The notes: generated by a model not told the origin, from the letters alone. A stretch of DNA of 64,000 bases from Polytrichum commune (GCA_950295325.1 OX485803.1:8308001-8372000); one strand, 5' to 3'; positions 34,900 through 45,989 are shown, counted from the stretch's first letter. Program-made: numbers and translations.

Positions 34900-35871
34900 G
34901 TTGGTGATATAGGATGGGGCTCTATAATCTTTAGCAAAATGACCCTTACGCCCGCATTTATGACAGTTACCTTGGAATTGCCTAGGGGTAAAGGTCCTAG
35001 GTTTAAACTGCTTGGATCGGGGCCTAGGGGGTTCTCTCCTTACATGTTCATCTCTCTTGTTATACCCCTTATGCGCATCGCTCTTGCCATAGGCTCACGT
35101 CTCTCTTGCGGGGTGAGATGGGTAGGATTTTCGATAAGAACCTTTAGGAGGTCTTCTAGAGGCTTCGGCAACATGTGCTTCTACCATGGTGGTAGTATGA
35201 TCCGGGGCAGCTGCTGTGGTGTGTACTTCGCGTGCGGGGCGGGATTCGGCATTCCTCAACAACAGTTGTTGGTGTTTCTCCACCAGCAGCAGATGTGACA
35301 TGAGGTTCGAATGTTTCTTGAACTTCATGTTCCGATATTGTTGAGACATGATCGCCGTAGCTGGGGGGAATGTTGATAAGGTCTTCTCCACCATCTCAGC
35401 CTCAGTTACGCGTTGGCCGCACAATCGGAGTTGCACGACGATGCGGTGAAGTTCGGAATTGAATGTGGCAAAGTCAGGGAAGTCCAAAACGCGTAGATTC
35501 GCCCAATCCGTGCGAGCTTCTGGAAGAAAAAGGACTTGCTGATGATCAAAGCGAGCTTGTAACTTGGTCCACAGGTCCGTTGGGTCATCTACCTCCAGGT
35601 ACTGCAGCCGAAGGGACTGGTCCATATGTCGACGAAGTAATGCAAGTGCTTGCCATTTGGATACCGCGGGTACCTCGGGAAGAACAGGAGGAATAACATT
35701 AGCTTCATCATCTGGGGTAGAGGGTAATGATTCTGGTGAATTATGTGTGAGAGTTTTAGCTAAGTCTTCTGCACATAATACTGTTCTTGCATCGTTGATC
35801 CATTCCAGGAAGTTGGATCCGTCTGCCTTTAAGGATGAAAACAATAGATTCTGAAGTCTGGACTCTGCCAT
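34900..35871 (-). pseudogene. copia gag (capsid and nucleocapsid), disabled
   Basis: Gag forms the particle in which the element is reverse-transcribed. It starts at an ATG (MAESRLQNLL) with no longer in-frame start, followed by a capsid-like region (SNFLEWINDART near residues 19-30, FATFNSELHRIV near 130-141). After residue 258 an in-frame TGA (35095-35097) stops translation, but the same frame continues through a basic region into a zinc knuckle, CHKCGRKGHFAKDY, at 34924-34965. The CX2CX4HX4C knuckle has Tyr in place of its last Cys, so zinc binding should be impaired. Gag is in frame with the protease that follows, as in plant copia elements. Confidence 0.88.
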
Positions 35872-37070
35872 ATTTTATGACAGTTTGTACAACTAGTTGG
35901 ACAGTATTTAGGTATGTATGGTTGATACAAACAGAATAAAAATATGGTGTTTTATCTACTGGAAATATGGACAAGAGTTGTATATAAGGTCAGAATGTCG
36001 ACAGGGTGTATTCAGAGGTGGATATAGATGGTACATGTATTATATAACTAAACAGGGAATATCCAAACAGTATATAGGTAGAACAGGGTATATACAGATA
36101 GTATTTAGGTGGACAGAGACTATATAAATAGTATTTGAACAAACAGACAGTTTTTAGATAAACAGGGTGTAAATAGACAGAAAGAAATAAAGTCAGATGA
36201 AAACAAGATATATGAAAAGGTTAGTGGGTGTAGAAAATTCTTACAGAATTTTGGCAGAGTTTCGGTACATAAATGAGTATCCGAAACAGATTAGTATAAA
36301 GAGGAAAAATATACAGATTATATGTATATTTAATATATATATATAAGCAAAAAATATATATATATATATTAAGTGGAAAAAGGGTTAGTTTCTGAAATAA
36401 AATATTTTAGTAAAGACAAACAGAAATATGTATATATATATGTGTATAATATATATATATATCACAATAGGTTAGTAAATATAGCTGAAAACAAGGTTTA
36501 ACAACAAGTCTGTACTATATATGTATATATATATATATACCAAGTCAAAAAGTATAAAACAAACAGAAGTTAGTAATACTGACAGAAAATAAACAACAAC
36601 ATATGTGTATATATATATCAAAAAATGAAAGATAGGAGGATAAAACCAGGTATTGAGATTGTTCGGATGTGTTGTAAAATTTTGGGCAGCATAACGTTGC
36701 TATAGACAGAAAATGAGATTCTGAATTGAAAAATTGGGCAGTATAACACTTCTATAGACAGGAAAAAGGAGTCTGGTCTAAATAAATTTTGACAGCATAA
36801 CGTTTCAAAGTATAGAGAGGTGATCCAGGAAAAAGTGAAAGAGTTTATGATCTGGTGAAAATGTATCAGAATGTGGATCCTGTTTCTATATACCAAACTA
36901 TTGTGTCTATGTGATGTCAGGAGGATCAAAATGTGCTATATATATATGTATATAAGAAATCTAATAGAACTCACTCAGGTGATCACTCGGGTCCTCACAA
37001 GAGTATCTATCAGAGTATGTGTATAGAAGCAGTGTAGATGTAGAAGTAGAAGTAGAAAGTATGTAGCCAG
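35872..37070 (-). other. Long untranslated leader of the copia element
   Basis: About 1.2 kb between the primer-binding region and gag, without a defended frame. It is rich in ATATAT tracts (36330-36620) and has internal degenerate repeats: GGGCAGCATAACGTTGCTAT and related copies at about 36680-36800, and ACAG...TATTTAGGT units at 35890-36180. Confidence 0.7.
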
Positions 37071-37088
37071 GAGCTCGTGCTGATAACG
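37071..37088 (-). promoter_or_regulatory. Primer-binding region
   Basis: Directly inside the 5' LTR, reading CGTTATCAGCACGAGCTC on the minus strand. The TATCAG core is shared with sites complementary to the 3' end of plant initiator methionine tRNA, but the match is partial, so the primer tRNA is uncertain. Confidence 0.55.
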
Positions 37089-37517
37089 TGTTGAGACTGA
37101 AATACAGATGGTGTAGACAAAGTATTTTGGACAGTATGTAGGTGCAAATTCAGTACTACCTGCATACGGTAGAGCAGGGTATGTATATTGTATAAAATTA
37201 TAAAATAATAGTTCATGACACTTGGCACCATCTGATTGCACATAGGTGGCTGGCCATACTAACCAGGTTGATGTCCTGGTCGATACCCTCGGGATACCCG
37301 ACTGGGTTCCCTTAACTAAACTGGGTTAATTTCCTAATATCCTACTAAGTATCCAAGGTGTAATTAACTAAGTGATACCCTGGACCCAAGGTATCCACCC
37401 TAAGCCTCAAATGGCTTACCCTTAAATCCTCATATGGTTTACACCTTAAGCCTCAGAAGGCTAATCTGGTTATACATCAGATTGTTCCTAATTAGTTCTA
37501 AGACTAATTCTCTAACA
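37089..37517 (-). repeat. 5' LTR of the copia element (429 bp)
   Basis: Transcription of the element would start here on the minus strand. TATA-like AT-rich sequence lies near 37190-37203 (minus-strand TATAATTTTATAC). It matches the 3' LTR with about five substitutions and two single-base indels, but lacks a 55-bp segment present there. Confidence 0.93.
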
Positions 37518-37522
37518 ATAAC

Positions 37523-38367
37523 AAGGGAGGAGGGGCAGCTCTCACATATCAAGGTAGATGATGCTTAAACTGTCACTTTGAGCACTAAGTGATCTCTTAC
37601 GAGGTGGAAAAAAAAAGAGGGGGTTTTCGTTAGCATTTGAGAGGGGTTTCAACGCACCAAAGTATGTATTATTTGAACTTTGTATGCAAAAGTTATGAAG
37701 GGTTCAAAATTTTATTGGTAGATGAACTCGACACCAACATGGATGCATGGTGTTAAGGTGGTGGATATTTTTCAAATCACTATGTAGTTGTAGTGCAAGA
37801 TTATAGGATGTTGCTTTCATCGTGCTCTACCTTATATAGTGTGTGGCCTTATTATGAGCACTTCCAAATTCTAGCAATTGGATTAGATTGAACATTGTCT
37901 CAGTCACTGAGCAATTACAAACCATGAAGGTTTATCATTCCCAGTTTCTATAATTGTGGTTGAGATGCAAAGCTATAATATGACGGAGTGAGAATCACCT
38001 TAGGAGTGACTAATTAAGGAGAGTGACCACACAAGACCAACATATACACCTCGGTGCAGGGAACTAGAGTCTTTTAAGAGGGTTCGTAAAGTGAAACTTT
38101 TCGTTTCTTTTCTTGTGTTGATCCATTTGCCTCTTACTTAATGTAGATAGTACTAAAACCAACACCCGCCCCACCCAGAACCAACACCGCAAAATCTTGC
38201 ACAACAAAAATGCACAACCATCATGAGAATGTCCATCACCTTAGCATCAAAAATTCAAACCCCTATAACTTTCACACATGGAATTCAAATAAGACACACT
38301 TTGGTGCATCAAAACCCCATGTGCTAACAAAGGATGTTCAAATTGCCCGGCGCCTAATTTGGCAATT
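37523..38367. other. Right flank of the copia element; no gene recognised
   Basis: Continues the spacer interrupted at 30882. No frame or domain that I can defend on either side of the insertion, so I cannot say that a gene was disrupted. Confidence 0.45.
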
Positions 38368-38370
38368 TTA

Positions 38371-38870
38371 GGGCCACTTCACACACGAGACTAGGAGCCT
38401 GTGACCATTACACTTCAAGCACTCTCATTGGTGGAAAAGGCGGAGCTAGTCCAAGTTCGCTTCACACCACGTTTTAGGGACCAACGGAGTATGTGAATGC
38501 AAGATGGATGTAAAGTCTACATGGATTCCTACATGGCATCGAATGGATCATGTTTCATGGTCACTTGGACTATTCTCAAAAACAACCTCTTGGAGGTAGG
38601 CCTAACACAAAACCGGGAGACCATGACACTGTGAATACTCACAACCATTGATGTATTCTATTGTATCATGTGTGAGGACCTGCAGGAATAAAAATTCATT
38701 GAAATAGCATTGGTTGAAGGTCCGGTCACATATGGCTTCACAATACACTTGAGGATCCATGACCACACTACATGATTTTGGAGGCGCATTGGGACAGCCT
38801 TTGGACACTTTTTCTTGTGGGCTCTCACAATCCCATGGTCACGGCTCTTGGCTCATGTGTGAAGTGGCCC
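38371..38870 (+). mobile_element. Harbinger-like MITE, copy C (500 bp)
   Basis: Exactly 500 bp with terminal repeats GGGCCACTTCACACACGAG / CTCATGTGTGAAGTGGCCC and a TTA duplication on both sides (38368-38370, 38871-38873). Copy B at 20893-21392 is the same length in the opposite orientation. GGGCC ends and a TTA target fit PIF/Harbinger (Tourist-like). No transposase frame. Confidence 0.88.
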
Positions 38871-38873
38871 TTA

Positions 38874-39128
38874 GCACTTCGATTTACCCATGCAACTTTG
38901 CAAGACCTACAAATCAGCACCATTCACAACAAAAACTACTAGCATGAGTAGTAGGCTCACATAATTACTGGACACGAACTTGGAAGTGTGAAGCTTCTTT
39001 TTGCAGTTGGTGTCTCGGCCACCTCATTAGCAGTGTACCACATGACGAGCCCGACCGACTGCTGATTGCTTTAGTGCTAATTATGAGCGCAAAAGCAAAG
39101 CAATCTCTCTCTCTTTTTCAATAAACGC
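38874..39128. other. Spacer between two MITEs
   Basis: Nothing supported except a short CT run near 39107-39116. Confidence 0.45.
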
Positions 39129-39332
39129 GGAGAACTGGCCGCTAGTTACAGATGAACTGGCTGTGTTTCAGAAATGACCGGTTGAACTTCAAGACTTTGA
39201 GAAACATTACTGACCGTTTTCCATAGAGGAATCTATAGAATATACCCCAAATTAATCAGAGAAAAACCAAAGGATTACCAGTTGGACTTGGGAACACTAG
39301 GGTTTTGACCGATTATGTCCCAAAATCTCCCC
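39129..39332 (+). mobile_element. MITE family D, copy 3
   Basis: Starts GGAGAACTGGCCGCTAGTTA and ends GATTATGTCCCAAAATCTCC. The GGAGA/TCTCC tips form the short inverted repeat of the family. Interior GAGGAATCTATAGAATATAC matches copy 2. Confidence 0.72.
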
Positions 39333-40264
39333 GGACACTGCCCTTTTTAACATAACATTTGCAAGCTTAGTAGTCGAACTCCGGGCAGCCCAAAGGAAGG
39401 AAAGAAGGAAAAGGGAAAGGGAAAGGGAAAGGAAAGGAAGGGAAGGGGAAGGGGGCCTGGCTTGCTGCCTGCCACAGTGGTGTACTTGGAGTCCAGCCAC
39501 CCAAAAAGGATTGTACGAGGCAGAATCGAATCGGACAAAGCCAGGTGTCTGGGTGGAGCGGTCAGTTACTTTATATGAGCTTTAGTAGTTAAAACCCTAT
39601 TTTGTGTGTTAAAAAGGCCACGGCACTTGGATCCTGCAAGTACTCCTAAAATCCCACTGATTACACTGCGGACCTAGCTACTCCTCCTCCTCCTTCCTCC
39701 TCCTCCTAACTTATGGGCACCAGACCAGCTCCCCTCCCCTCCCCTCCCCTCCCACTAAATTTCTCGGGAACCGCTTACGCAAAGCCCGGCCGCCTGTTGT
39801 AGTATGAGTATGTTGTTGTTGTTGTCGTCGTAGGCGGCCCATCATGCACTGTGGGATCTCACCAGGGCATTTCCCCACGCATTCTTCCCATTTTGTTGTT
39901 TTGGAAAACAATGGAACCGTATTCAGCCCAATAAGTGTTGTTCATATGGTGTTAATCAACCAACAACTAGCTTTTAATCATGGACTTCTCTTACCGGAAT
40001 TCGAATGGGAATATATATATATATATATATAAACAAACATAATGCATGCTTCCATGCGTCCCATGTCAATCCGCATGCAAGGATAGCGAAAATTCAGGGC
40101 CATAATATAGATAGATAGATAGATAGATAGATTGTGAATGACTCGATCATTGATGGCCTTGGGCCCCTCCCCTTTGTAGAAATGGTGCAGTGGGGATGAG
40201 TCGTGTAATGTTATGCGAAACTTACTATAGCCATGTTACTCATGTAGATAGGTATGAAACGCTT
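39333..40264. other. Spacer with several microsatellites
   Basis: Holds GGGAAA units (39398-39440), CTCCC units (39730-39755), (TA)n (40011-40031) and (GATA)n (40107-40132). No gene recognised. Confidence 0.55.
40107..40132. repeat. (GATA)n microsatellite
   Basis: About six perfect tandem ATAG units. Confidence 0.9.
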
Positions 40265-40585
40265 ACTTTTTCAATTAGTTCCACTTTGTCTAGGATATGA
40301 AACACACGATTAGTACAAGATGGTTAGCAAATCCAGTTCGTGACCTCAACCACTTCCCTCTTGATTCTCAAAGCTCGTATGAATATCTTGTCCATTATCA
40401 AAGTGAAGATTATGGTGCTCATTAAACGGGCATACAAGTCCCCCAACCATGTCGATTGTATTAGATTGGTTATCATGTTTTGAACACATACTCCAATCAC
40501 TTTGAAGACATACATCTTTTTGGAATCCGTTCTTGGAGCCCACAGTTAAACACCCCACATACCACTGAATGAGACACGTTTGCCA
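40265..40585 (+). repeat. Dispersed repeat R1, copy c
   Basis: ACACACGATTAGTACAAGAT, GGTTAGCAAATCCAG, GGTTATCATGTTTTGAAC and GTTCTTGGAGCCCACA occur in family order. Confidence 0.7.
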
Positions 40586-41720
40586 TAGGGGCGATGGTTT
40601 ATGGGGTGGTTGAAGAGGTGACAATTTGAGGATTGAATTTGCTATACCTTATTGGGACACATGATGTTTGATTTTCTCTATTTTTTACTCTACAAATAAC
40701 AACCGACCCCTCAATTTCGGGAGCTCGGGATGTTGTGCCCACAGCCTTGAGGTAAGTGGTGTAATGAAGCCCCAAATCCGCAATCCCGAGAAAGCTCAAT
40801 CTTGCACCCCTCCCTACACAAGAGCGAGCGAGATAGAATAGAGGTATCTTTTATAAATATATATATATGTCCGTTGGTCACATGAGGATCAAGCCGGACA
40901 CTCATCATTTTGCCTTGAAAAGTTGATCGACCGCCACCACTGTAGAGTCTTATGATATCTGCCCGAGGAGCCAAGAAATCCCGGAGAGCATGGGAGTTGC
41001 ACCCAGCTAAGTTAGCTAGCTAGCCAGCTAGCTAAGCCATGCCTCATAAGCAGCCTCCGCATTAGAGTTATTTGTAAAGGGAAGCAGTTGAAACCATGGG
41101 TTTAGATCCAAACCCCGAGTTTAGGAGAATTAAGACAAAGTCCTTCAATTAAATGTTTAAATTATCATACACAAAGAGTGGTGTCGGGTTATTAAAAATT
41201 GGTTTTTTGGTTTGTCTTACTAGGATGGGTGGGTCAAATTAGCATTGCATATGCTGATATGGGATTTAGGATAGTGGGTTTGCATGTGCATATCCTATTC
41301 GAAATCTTAATATTCTCTCAAAGTTTGAGAGGTGGAAAGAGGAGGTCCCAAAAGTTTCACCCAACTTTTAAAATGGGCTCCAATGTACAACAAGCTAACA
41401 AGCTCTTAATGGAAAGTTTTATCAAACAAGGATCAACCCCACGGTTTCAACCCTCTTTGAGGGACTTTACGGATAACTCTGTTAGTTGCACTGATATATC
41501 TATATATAGATATATATATGTGTACAATTAGGTTGCCCTACAACATATGTCGGCATTTCACATTATTTTGAATATTTGTTACCAAATCAACCAAATATGA
41601 AAAAAACCATTGTTTGTTGTGGTTGCTACAGGGATGAATTAACCAAATTATTAGTTTTTGTGATCTCATACTCAAAATTTGCATGGATAAAGAGGAAACC
41701 TATTTGCAAAGGCAACCTAA
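40586..41720. other. Spacer, no gene recognised
   Basis: Includes a GCTAGC-rich patch near 41010-41035. The 110-residue frame at 41199-41531 has no domain and ends in TA-rich sequence. Confidence 0.4.
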
Positions 41721-41874
41721 TTGCACATGTCAGTTTTGTCCATCGGCCTAACATCAATACATTTGCCTCTAACTCTATTTTTCATGCCCTACATGAACTC
41801 CTCTTGAGGCAGCTCTACTTCCAATAAATCTAGCAAAATAATATACCGAGCAAGGTAGATGGGTCTTAAATGTT

Positions 41875-42245
41875 TTAACTTTTTCTAACCAACCCGCCTT
41901 TTTTATGATATGAAACACATAATTAGTACAAGATGGTCAACAAATCCATATTGAGGCCGTAGCCACTTTCCTCATTAACTTTGGAGCTAATTTTCAGATC
42001 TTGTTCATTGTCAAAGTGAAGATTCTCGTGCTCATATAATGGTCATATAGGTCCTTCCCAATAACCAACACTATTGAGTTTGGAAGGGTTACCAAATTTG
42101 GAGCATGTAGTCCAATCTCTTTTGGACACATATCTTTTTGATATATGTTGATGAAGTCATATCTAACCACATACCATTCCAATGTAGGTGTCCAATTAAA
42201 ATAAGTCACCAAATTATGGATGTTCACCTTATTAGAATGAAAGTT
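41875..42245 (+). repeat. Dispersed repeat R1, copy d
   Basis: One of the longest copies, extending to ATTCCAATGTAGGTGTCC and AAGTCACCAAATTATGG, which gives the 3' part of the family also seen in copies b and f. Confidence 0.72.
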
Positions 42246-42819
42246 ACAGCACAACTAAGGTTCTTTAGCAATTAAAGTAATAAATAATAAATAACCAACA
42301 TCGGGCAATCCGACATGAAGTTGAGCCCGTTGGTCCTACCCTGCTCAAGAATTCTCTTGATGCGGGATGGGGTTTACTGCCTACCTTGCGGTGGGTGGGC
42401 TCTTGGCTTCCTACCTATCTAGCTAGTTTATTTTGTCAAGTAGAGAGATGATTTCATAGCAGGAATCAAACTGCCAATCACTTCATTTAGAAACGGTACC
42501 TCTCCACTATCACCTGGTAGTTTAGGGTCATCTCAGACCAATTTAAGTAAACATTTATGTTGGGAAGGTGAAAATGAAGAAAGCTCTTTTACATCTTATA
42601 CATTTCTATGTCTATGGAGCTAACCACAAATATGACAACAAACGACCCTCAATTCATAAGTCCATTATGCTCTAGTTGGGATGTACCAGTTCATCTCAAT
42701 CTAATCATAGGAAGCTTGTTCCCATAGCTCTTTTATCCAACACGTTTGTCTGTGGCTTTATTTATTTTTAATAAAGTCCTACCGTAGCTCCTTCCTAGGT
42801 GGCTCTACAATGAAATGAA

Positions 42820-43078
42820 ATGAAATGAATTGAAATTGATTTCTAAAGTGTGAGAAGCCAAAAGGCTAGTGGCACTAAAAGTACATCAGGGTGGTGTCAA
42901 ACTGGCTATTTTCCTAGTGTGGCGGAGTGCGCTAGCCTCATGAAATAGAGATGAATGTCAACTTGATGATCTTATTGAAAGAAAGACTTGAGGCTCCCTA
43001 AAACTACGTTCTCAAATATCGATGAAAACTTATGTTCAATGAGGTTATATAGGAGACACTCCAACACAACGTGTGCCA
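42820..43078 (+). repeat. Repeat R3, copy 1
   Basis: Matched in inverted orientation by 55670-55908. Shared: GGCACTAAAAGTACATCAGG (one or two changes), AAAGAAAGACTTGAGGCTCC and GAGGTTATATAGGAGACACT. All three frames contain stops in both copies, so any coding past is lost. Confidence 0.68.
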
Positions 43079-43759
43079 CGTTTTCAACCACATTGCACAA
43101 AAAGAGCAACAACATTTTACCAAGCACATTGATTTGTAAGTTATGTGGCTAGAGCTTTATAGTGTTTAGGTAAACTCATTCATTGGGAATGTGAAAACTT
43201 AGAGAGGTAATTATGGCTTGACCTTTTTTTTGCAAATTTCTAGTGGAATTGACTCCACAAATGATTGAAGAAGTTTTCTTTTAGTCTACTATTTGGGATA
43301 AATCGGTTGCTCTCAATGAAATGAAATCGATTTTAAAGTCCCAGAAGCCAAAATACCTATGGGACTAGATCTAATAGGGAGTTTGTTTATACTAGAGCTT
43401 TTTCATCCAATATGTTTGCTCTAACTCTATTTTTAGATCCCACATGAACTCCTCCCCAAGCGGCTCCGCAATAAGCTTGAAAGTTGCCGCTAGAGCTTCA
43501 TGGTGTTCAGGCAAACTCATTTATTGGGAGGGTAAAAATACCAAAAGCTCTTTTTATAACTTCAAATTGAAATATTCTAGTTATATTGGCTCCAAAACCG
43601 GCAATATAGATCCTCCATTAGTCTACCAAGGTCCCATTCGAATCAATCAACTCTCAAAAGCTTGAGCCGAAGATTACAAATGAATGAGCTCCATTGATGA
43701 GACTCTAAGTTGGTCGTGGCTCATGCAATCTATGACTTGCAGGCACCGTTGATTAAGCC

Positions 43760-43983
43760 CTACACTAAACACTGTATTTAGTATCATTTACTATTTGGAG
43801 CTACACAATGCTTATATCTATTTAATGTATATATTATATTTACCAATAAATGTCAAATTGGTAGTGTGGACATTATAGAACACTAACAACTTTACTTGGT
43901 AAAAAATTACATTTGGAGTAAACAAATACAACATTGTGTGACTCCAAATAGTCCGTGACACTAAATTCTCACATATAGTGTAG
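43760..43983. mobile_element. MITE family M, copy 3
   Basis: 224 bp. CTACACTAAACACTGTATTT at the left and TCACATATAGTGTAG at the right, with inner ACTATTTGGAG/CTCCAAATAGT inverted blocks. The interior GTCAAATTGGTAGTGTGG and CTTTACTTGGTAAAAAATTA match copies at 22.5 and 45.1 kb. Confidence 0.7.
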
Positions 43984-44105
43984 TTATGTTGACTTTGCTT
44001 GAAGTTTTGCAGCTGCACTGGGCTTAGCTATAGTTAGCACTAGCTAAGGATAACATAATCAACGTTGCCTTCTAGCTAACTTCCTAACAATCTGTGGGAG
44101 GAGGT

Positions 44106-44493
44106 ATTGTTCAAGATTGAAGTCTTCAATGCCCTTCGAACGCAATTTGGCCCTTCAAAATATATCTCTCTCAAAATAGCCCTTCACAACGCAACCCCAA
44201 ATTGAAAATGAAGACATCACTGAAGTCCTCAATACAATATGCCTGCCACAAGAACCAACAAGCGTAGGGCATTGTCACTACAAGAAATGGAGTTAGGTGG
44301 TTGATTCTTAATTCTTCACATTGTACTGGAAGCATGTACCATGTAATTCATGCACAAGTTTAATATGAGTTTCGTATATCATTTCTATATTCTTGCATTG
44401 ACGTCTTGGATTTGAACCAACCCTTCAACTGAAGAGCTGAAATTTGAGAACCCTTGAAAATGAAACTCATATGAGGGCTTCAATCTTGAACAC
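44106..44493. mobile_element. Mutator-like MITE with 11-bp duplication
   Basis: 388 bp flanked by identical TGGGAGGAGGT (44095-44105 and 44494-44504). The ends TTGTTCAAGATTGAAG and CTTCAATCTTGAACA are inverted repeats. A 9-11 bp duplication is characteristic of Mutator-like elements. The interior has further AAGTCTTCAATGCCC-type motifs and no transposase frame. Confidence 0.78.
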
Positions 44494-44581
44494 TGGGAGG
44501 AGGTGCACTAATCTATATAGACTACACCATTTATGTTGTTTATGCCCCACTCCCACCTTACTTTAGCTAAGACTAAAAGTT

Positions 44582-45064
44582 GGTTTTAAAAACCTGGCCT
44601 TCACACCATCGACATTATCTAGTGCCGAGCCTAGTTGGCAAATGATGTGGCAGGGCTTAAAAGTGGAGGTTTTAAGCCTCAACCACCGACCCTCCCATCG
44701 GTACTTAAACATGAGGCAAGAATATAGGACATTTAAAAGTGTCACCTCCCGCCCTTGTGATTGGTTGCTTTTTAGTCTTATCTATGAGGGCACGAGGAGC
44801 TCCATTAACAAAAACCAATGGTAAGATAGATGCGTAGTAAGGCATTTGGGGATGGGACAAAAACTATCCAACATTCATTGCTTGGTAAATAAAACAATGA
44901 ACATGTGTGAAAGCTACTGAACTAAAACCTACTTGAAAAATCTCCGGAGCAAGTTCTTGTAGGTGCATTGGGATAGCCAGATGCCTCCACTATAACCGAG
45001 GGAGCTTTACCCAGTTTTTAGGAAATACTTTGGTTATTGGTGAAGTCAGGTGGGAAGGGGGCAT
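44582..45064 (-). repeat. Repeat R4, copy b
   Basis: Inverted counterpart of 18890-19372. The ends read ACCTGGCCTTCACACC and, mirrored, ACCTGACTTCACC, supporting weak terminal inverted repeats. A conserved GGCACGAGGAGCTCCATTAA lies in the middle. Confidence 0.7.
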
Positions 45065-45087
45065 TGGCATCACTTATTAATGGGAGT

Positions 45088-45268
45088 TACAGTGTGCTAT
45101 GATGTTTTAATATGGATCTCATTTCTTACCAACAAAGGTCAAATTGGTTGTTTGGCTACTATATAACATTAACATCTTTACTTGGTAAAAAAATCATTTA
45201 CAATGAAATATTATAGCAATGCGTAACTCTGAATAGTAAGTGACATTAAATACCATAAACAATGTAGT
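45088..45268. mobile_element. MITE family M, copy 4
   Basis: Right end AAGTGACATTAAATACCATA then AACAATGTAGT; interior CTTACCAACAAAGGTCAAAT and CTTTACTTGGTAAAAAAATC. The left end is degraded. Confidence 0.6.
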
Positions 45269-45331
45269 AATGTGCCCAAACTAAGTATGATTGGGCTTTG
45301 GGCACCCTACAGAGAACAAATAAAATTGGGC

Positions 45332-45795
45332 ACTACACCGTTCATAGTATTTAGTGTCATGTCCACTATTGGCGAAAGGTCTAAACTAAATGTCTAAAGC
45401 GCTAGTAGTGTCACGTCCATAAATTTCCACCATGACACTATTTGCCAGCATCATTAACTTTCTAAAGTGCATAACTATTTACCGTATGCTATTTGGTGGA
45501 GCATGTTGGAGTGCTTGAGATGATAGTTTTTACATTCTTGTATGCAAGAGGAAGATAGTTTTATTAAACATACTATTGGTAATTATTATGTGTTTACATT
45601 TTAGTATGCAAGAGAAAGATATTGTTGAGCGTACTAATGCCAAGGTTTTAGTAAGCTTGCTAGAACACCAAGTGCCATGAGATTACGCTACTGGCCAAGT
45701 TGATGACCATTAGTGAAACCTAGCATACACAAACCTCATAATAGGGGAAGTGACACTATTATGCATGTGACACTAAACACCATAAACGGTGTAGT
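45332..45795. mobile_element. MITE family M, long copy 5
   Basis: 464 bp. Ends ACTACACCGTTCATAGTATT and AACACCATAAACGGTGTAGT are good inverted repeats over about 30 bp. The interior differs from the short M copies and contains a ~64-bp tandem duplication (45527-45590, 45591-45653) built on TATGCAAGAGRAAGATA. No clear target duplication. Confidence 0.68.
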
Positions 45796-45989
45796 TAAGT
45801 TTACTGGTAGTGTGACCACACAAACCAATTAATGATAGTTTAGCTCATAACTAGCACTCTCCCTAGCATTGCCTTAACATTGGTTACCCTAGCCGGCGGT
45901 GTAGCTGGGGCCTTGTTTATATATATATATCATCATAGAATGTTCGCCATACGATCCAATCTAGAATGTGACACAACAAGAGATGAAGT
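45796..45989. other. Spacer
   Basis: Short TA run near 45919-45931. Nothing else supported. Confidence 0.45.

Larger units (their letters stand above)
30888..37517 (-). mobile_element. Ty1/copia LTR retrotransposon, complete but defective
   Basis: 6,630 bp between perfect 5-bp duplications ATAAC (30883-30887 and 37518-37522). Both LTRs have TG...CA ends. Order on the minus strand: 5' LTR (37089-37517), primer-binding region, ~1.2-kb untranslated leader, gag, protease, integrase, RT, RNase H, polypurine tract, 3' LTR (30888-31369). Integrase before RT is diagnostic of copia. Gag through integrase lie in one frame, as usual for plant copia. Four in-frame stops (35095, 34639, 33024, 32859) and two frame changes (near 33304-33310 and 32310-32330) make it non-autonomous. 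The protease motif is DSAS rather than DSG. I do not assign a lineage. Confidence 0.95.
41721..43640 (+). repeat. Local repeat cluster (R3 and related blocks)
   Basis: Similar blocks recur within 2 kb: a TTTGCCTCTAACTCTATTTT / TTTGCTCTAACTCTATTTTT motif near 41760 and 43410, CACATGAACTCCTCC-type motifs near 41790 and 43443, AATGAAATGAAAT...GAAGCCAAAA near 42820 and 43316, and GGTAAACTCATTCATTGGGA-like motifs near 43170 and 43510. R1 copy d lies within the cluster. Confidence 0.55.

Noticed and set aside
30000..38300. A host gene disrupted by the copia insertion
   Set aside because: The two flanks join cleanly at ATAAC, but neither side shows a frame or domain that continues across.
44276..44290. 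CACTACAAGAAA, a motif seen at CACTA transposon ends
   Set aside because: It lies inside the Mutator-like MITE with no inverted partner or 3-bp duplication, so chance is more likely.
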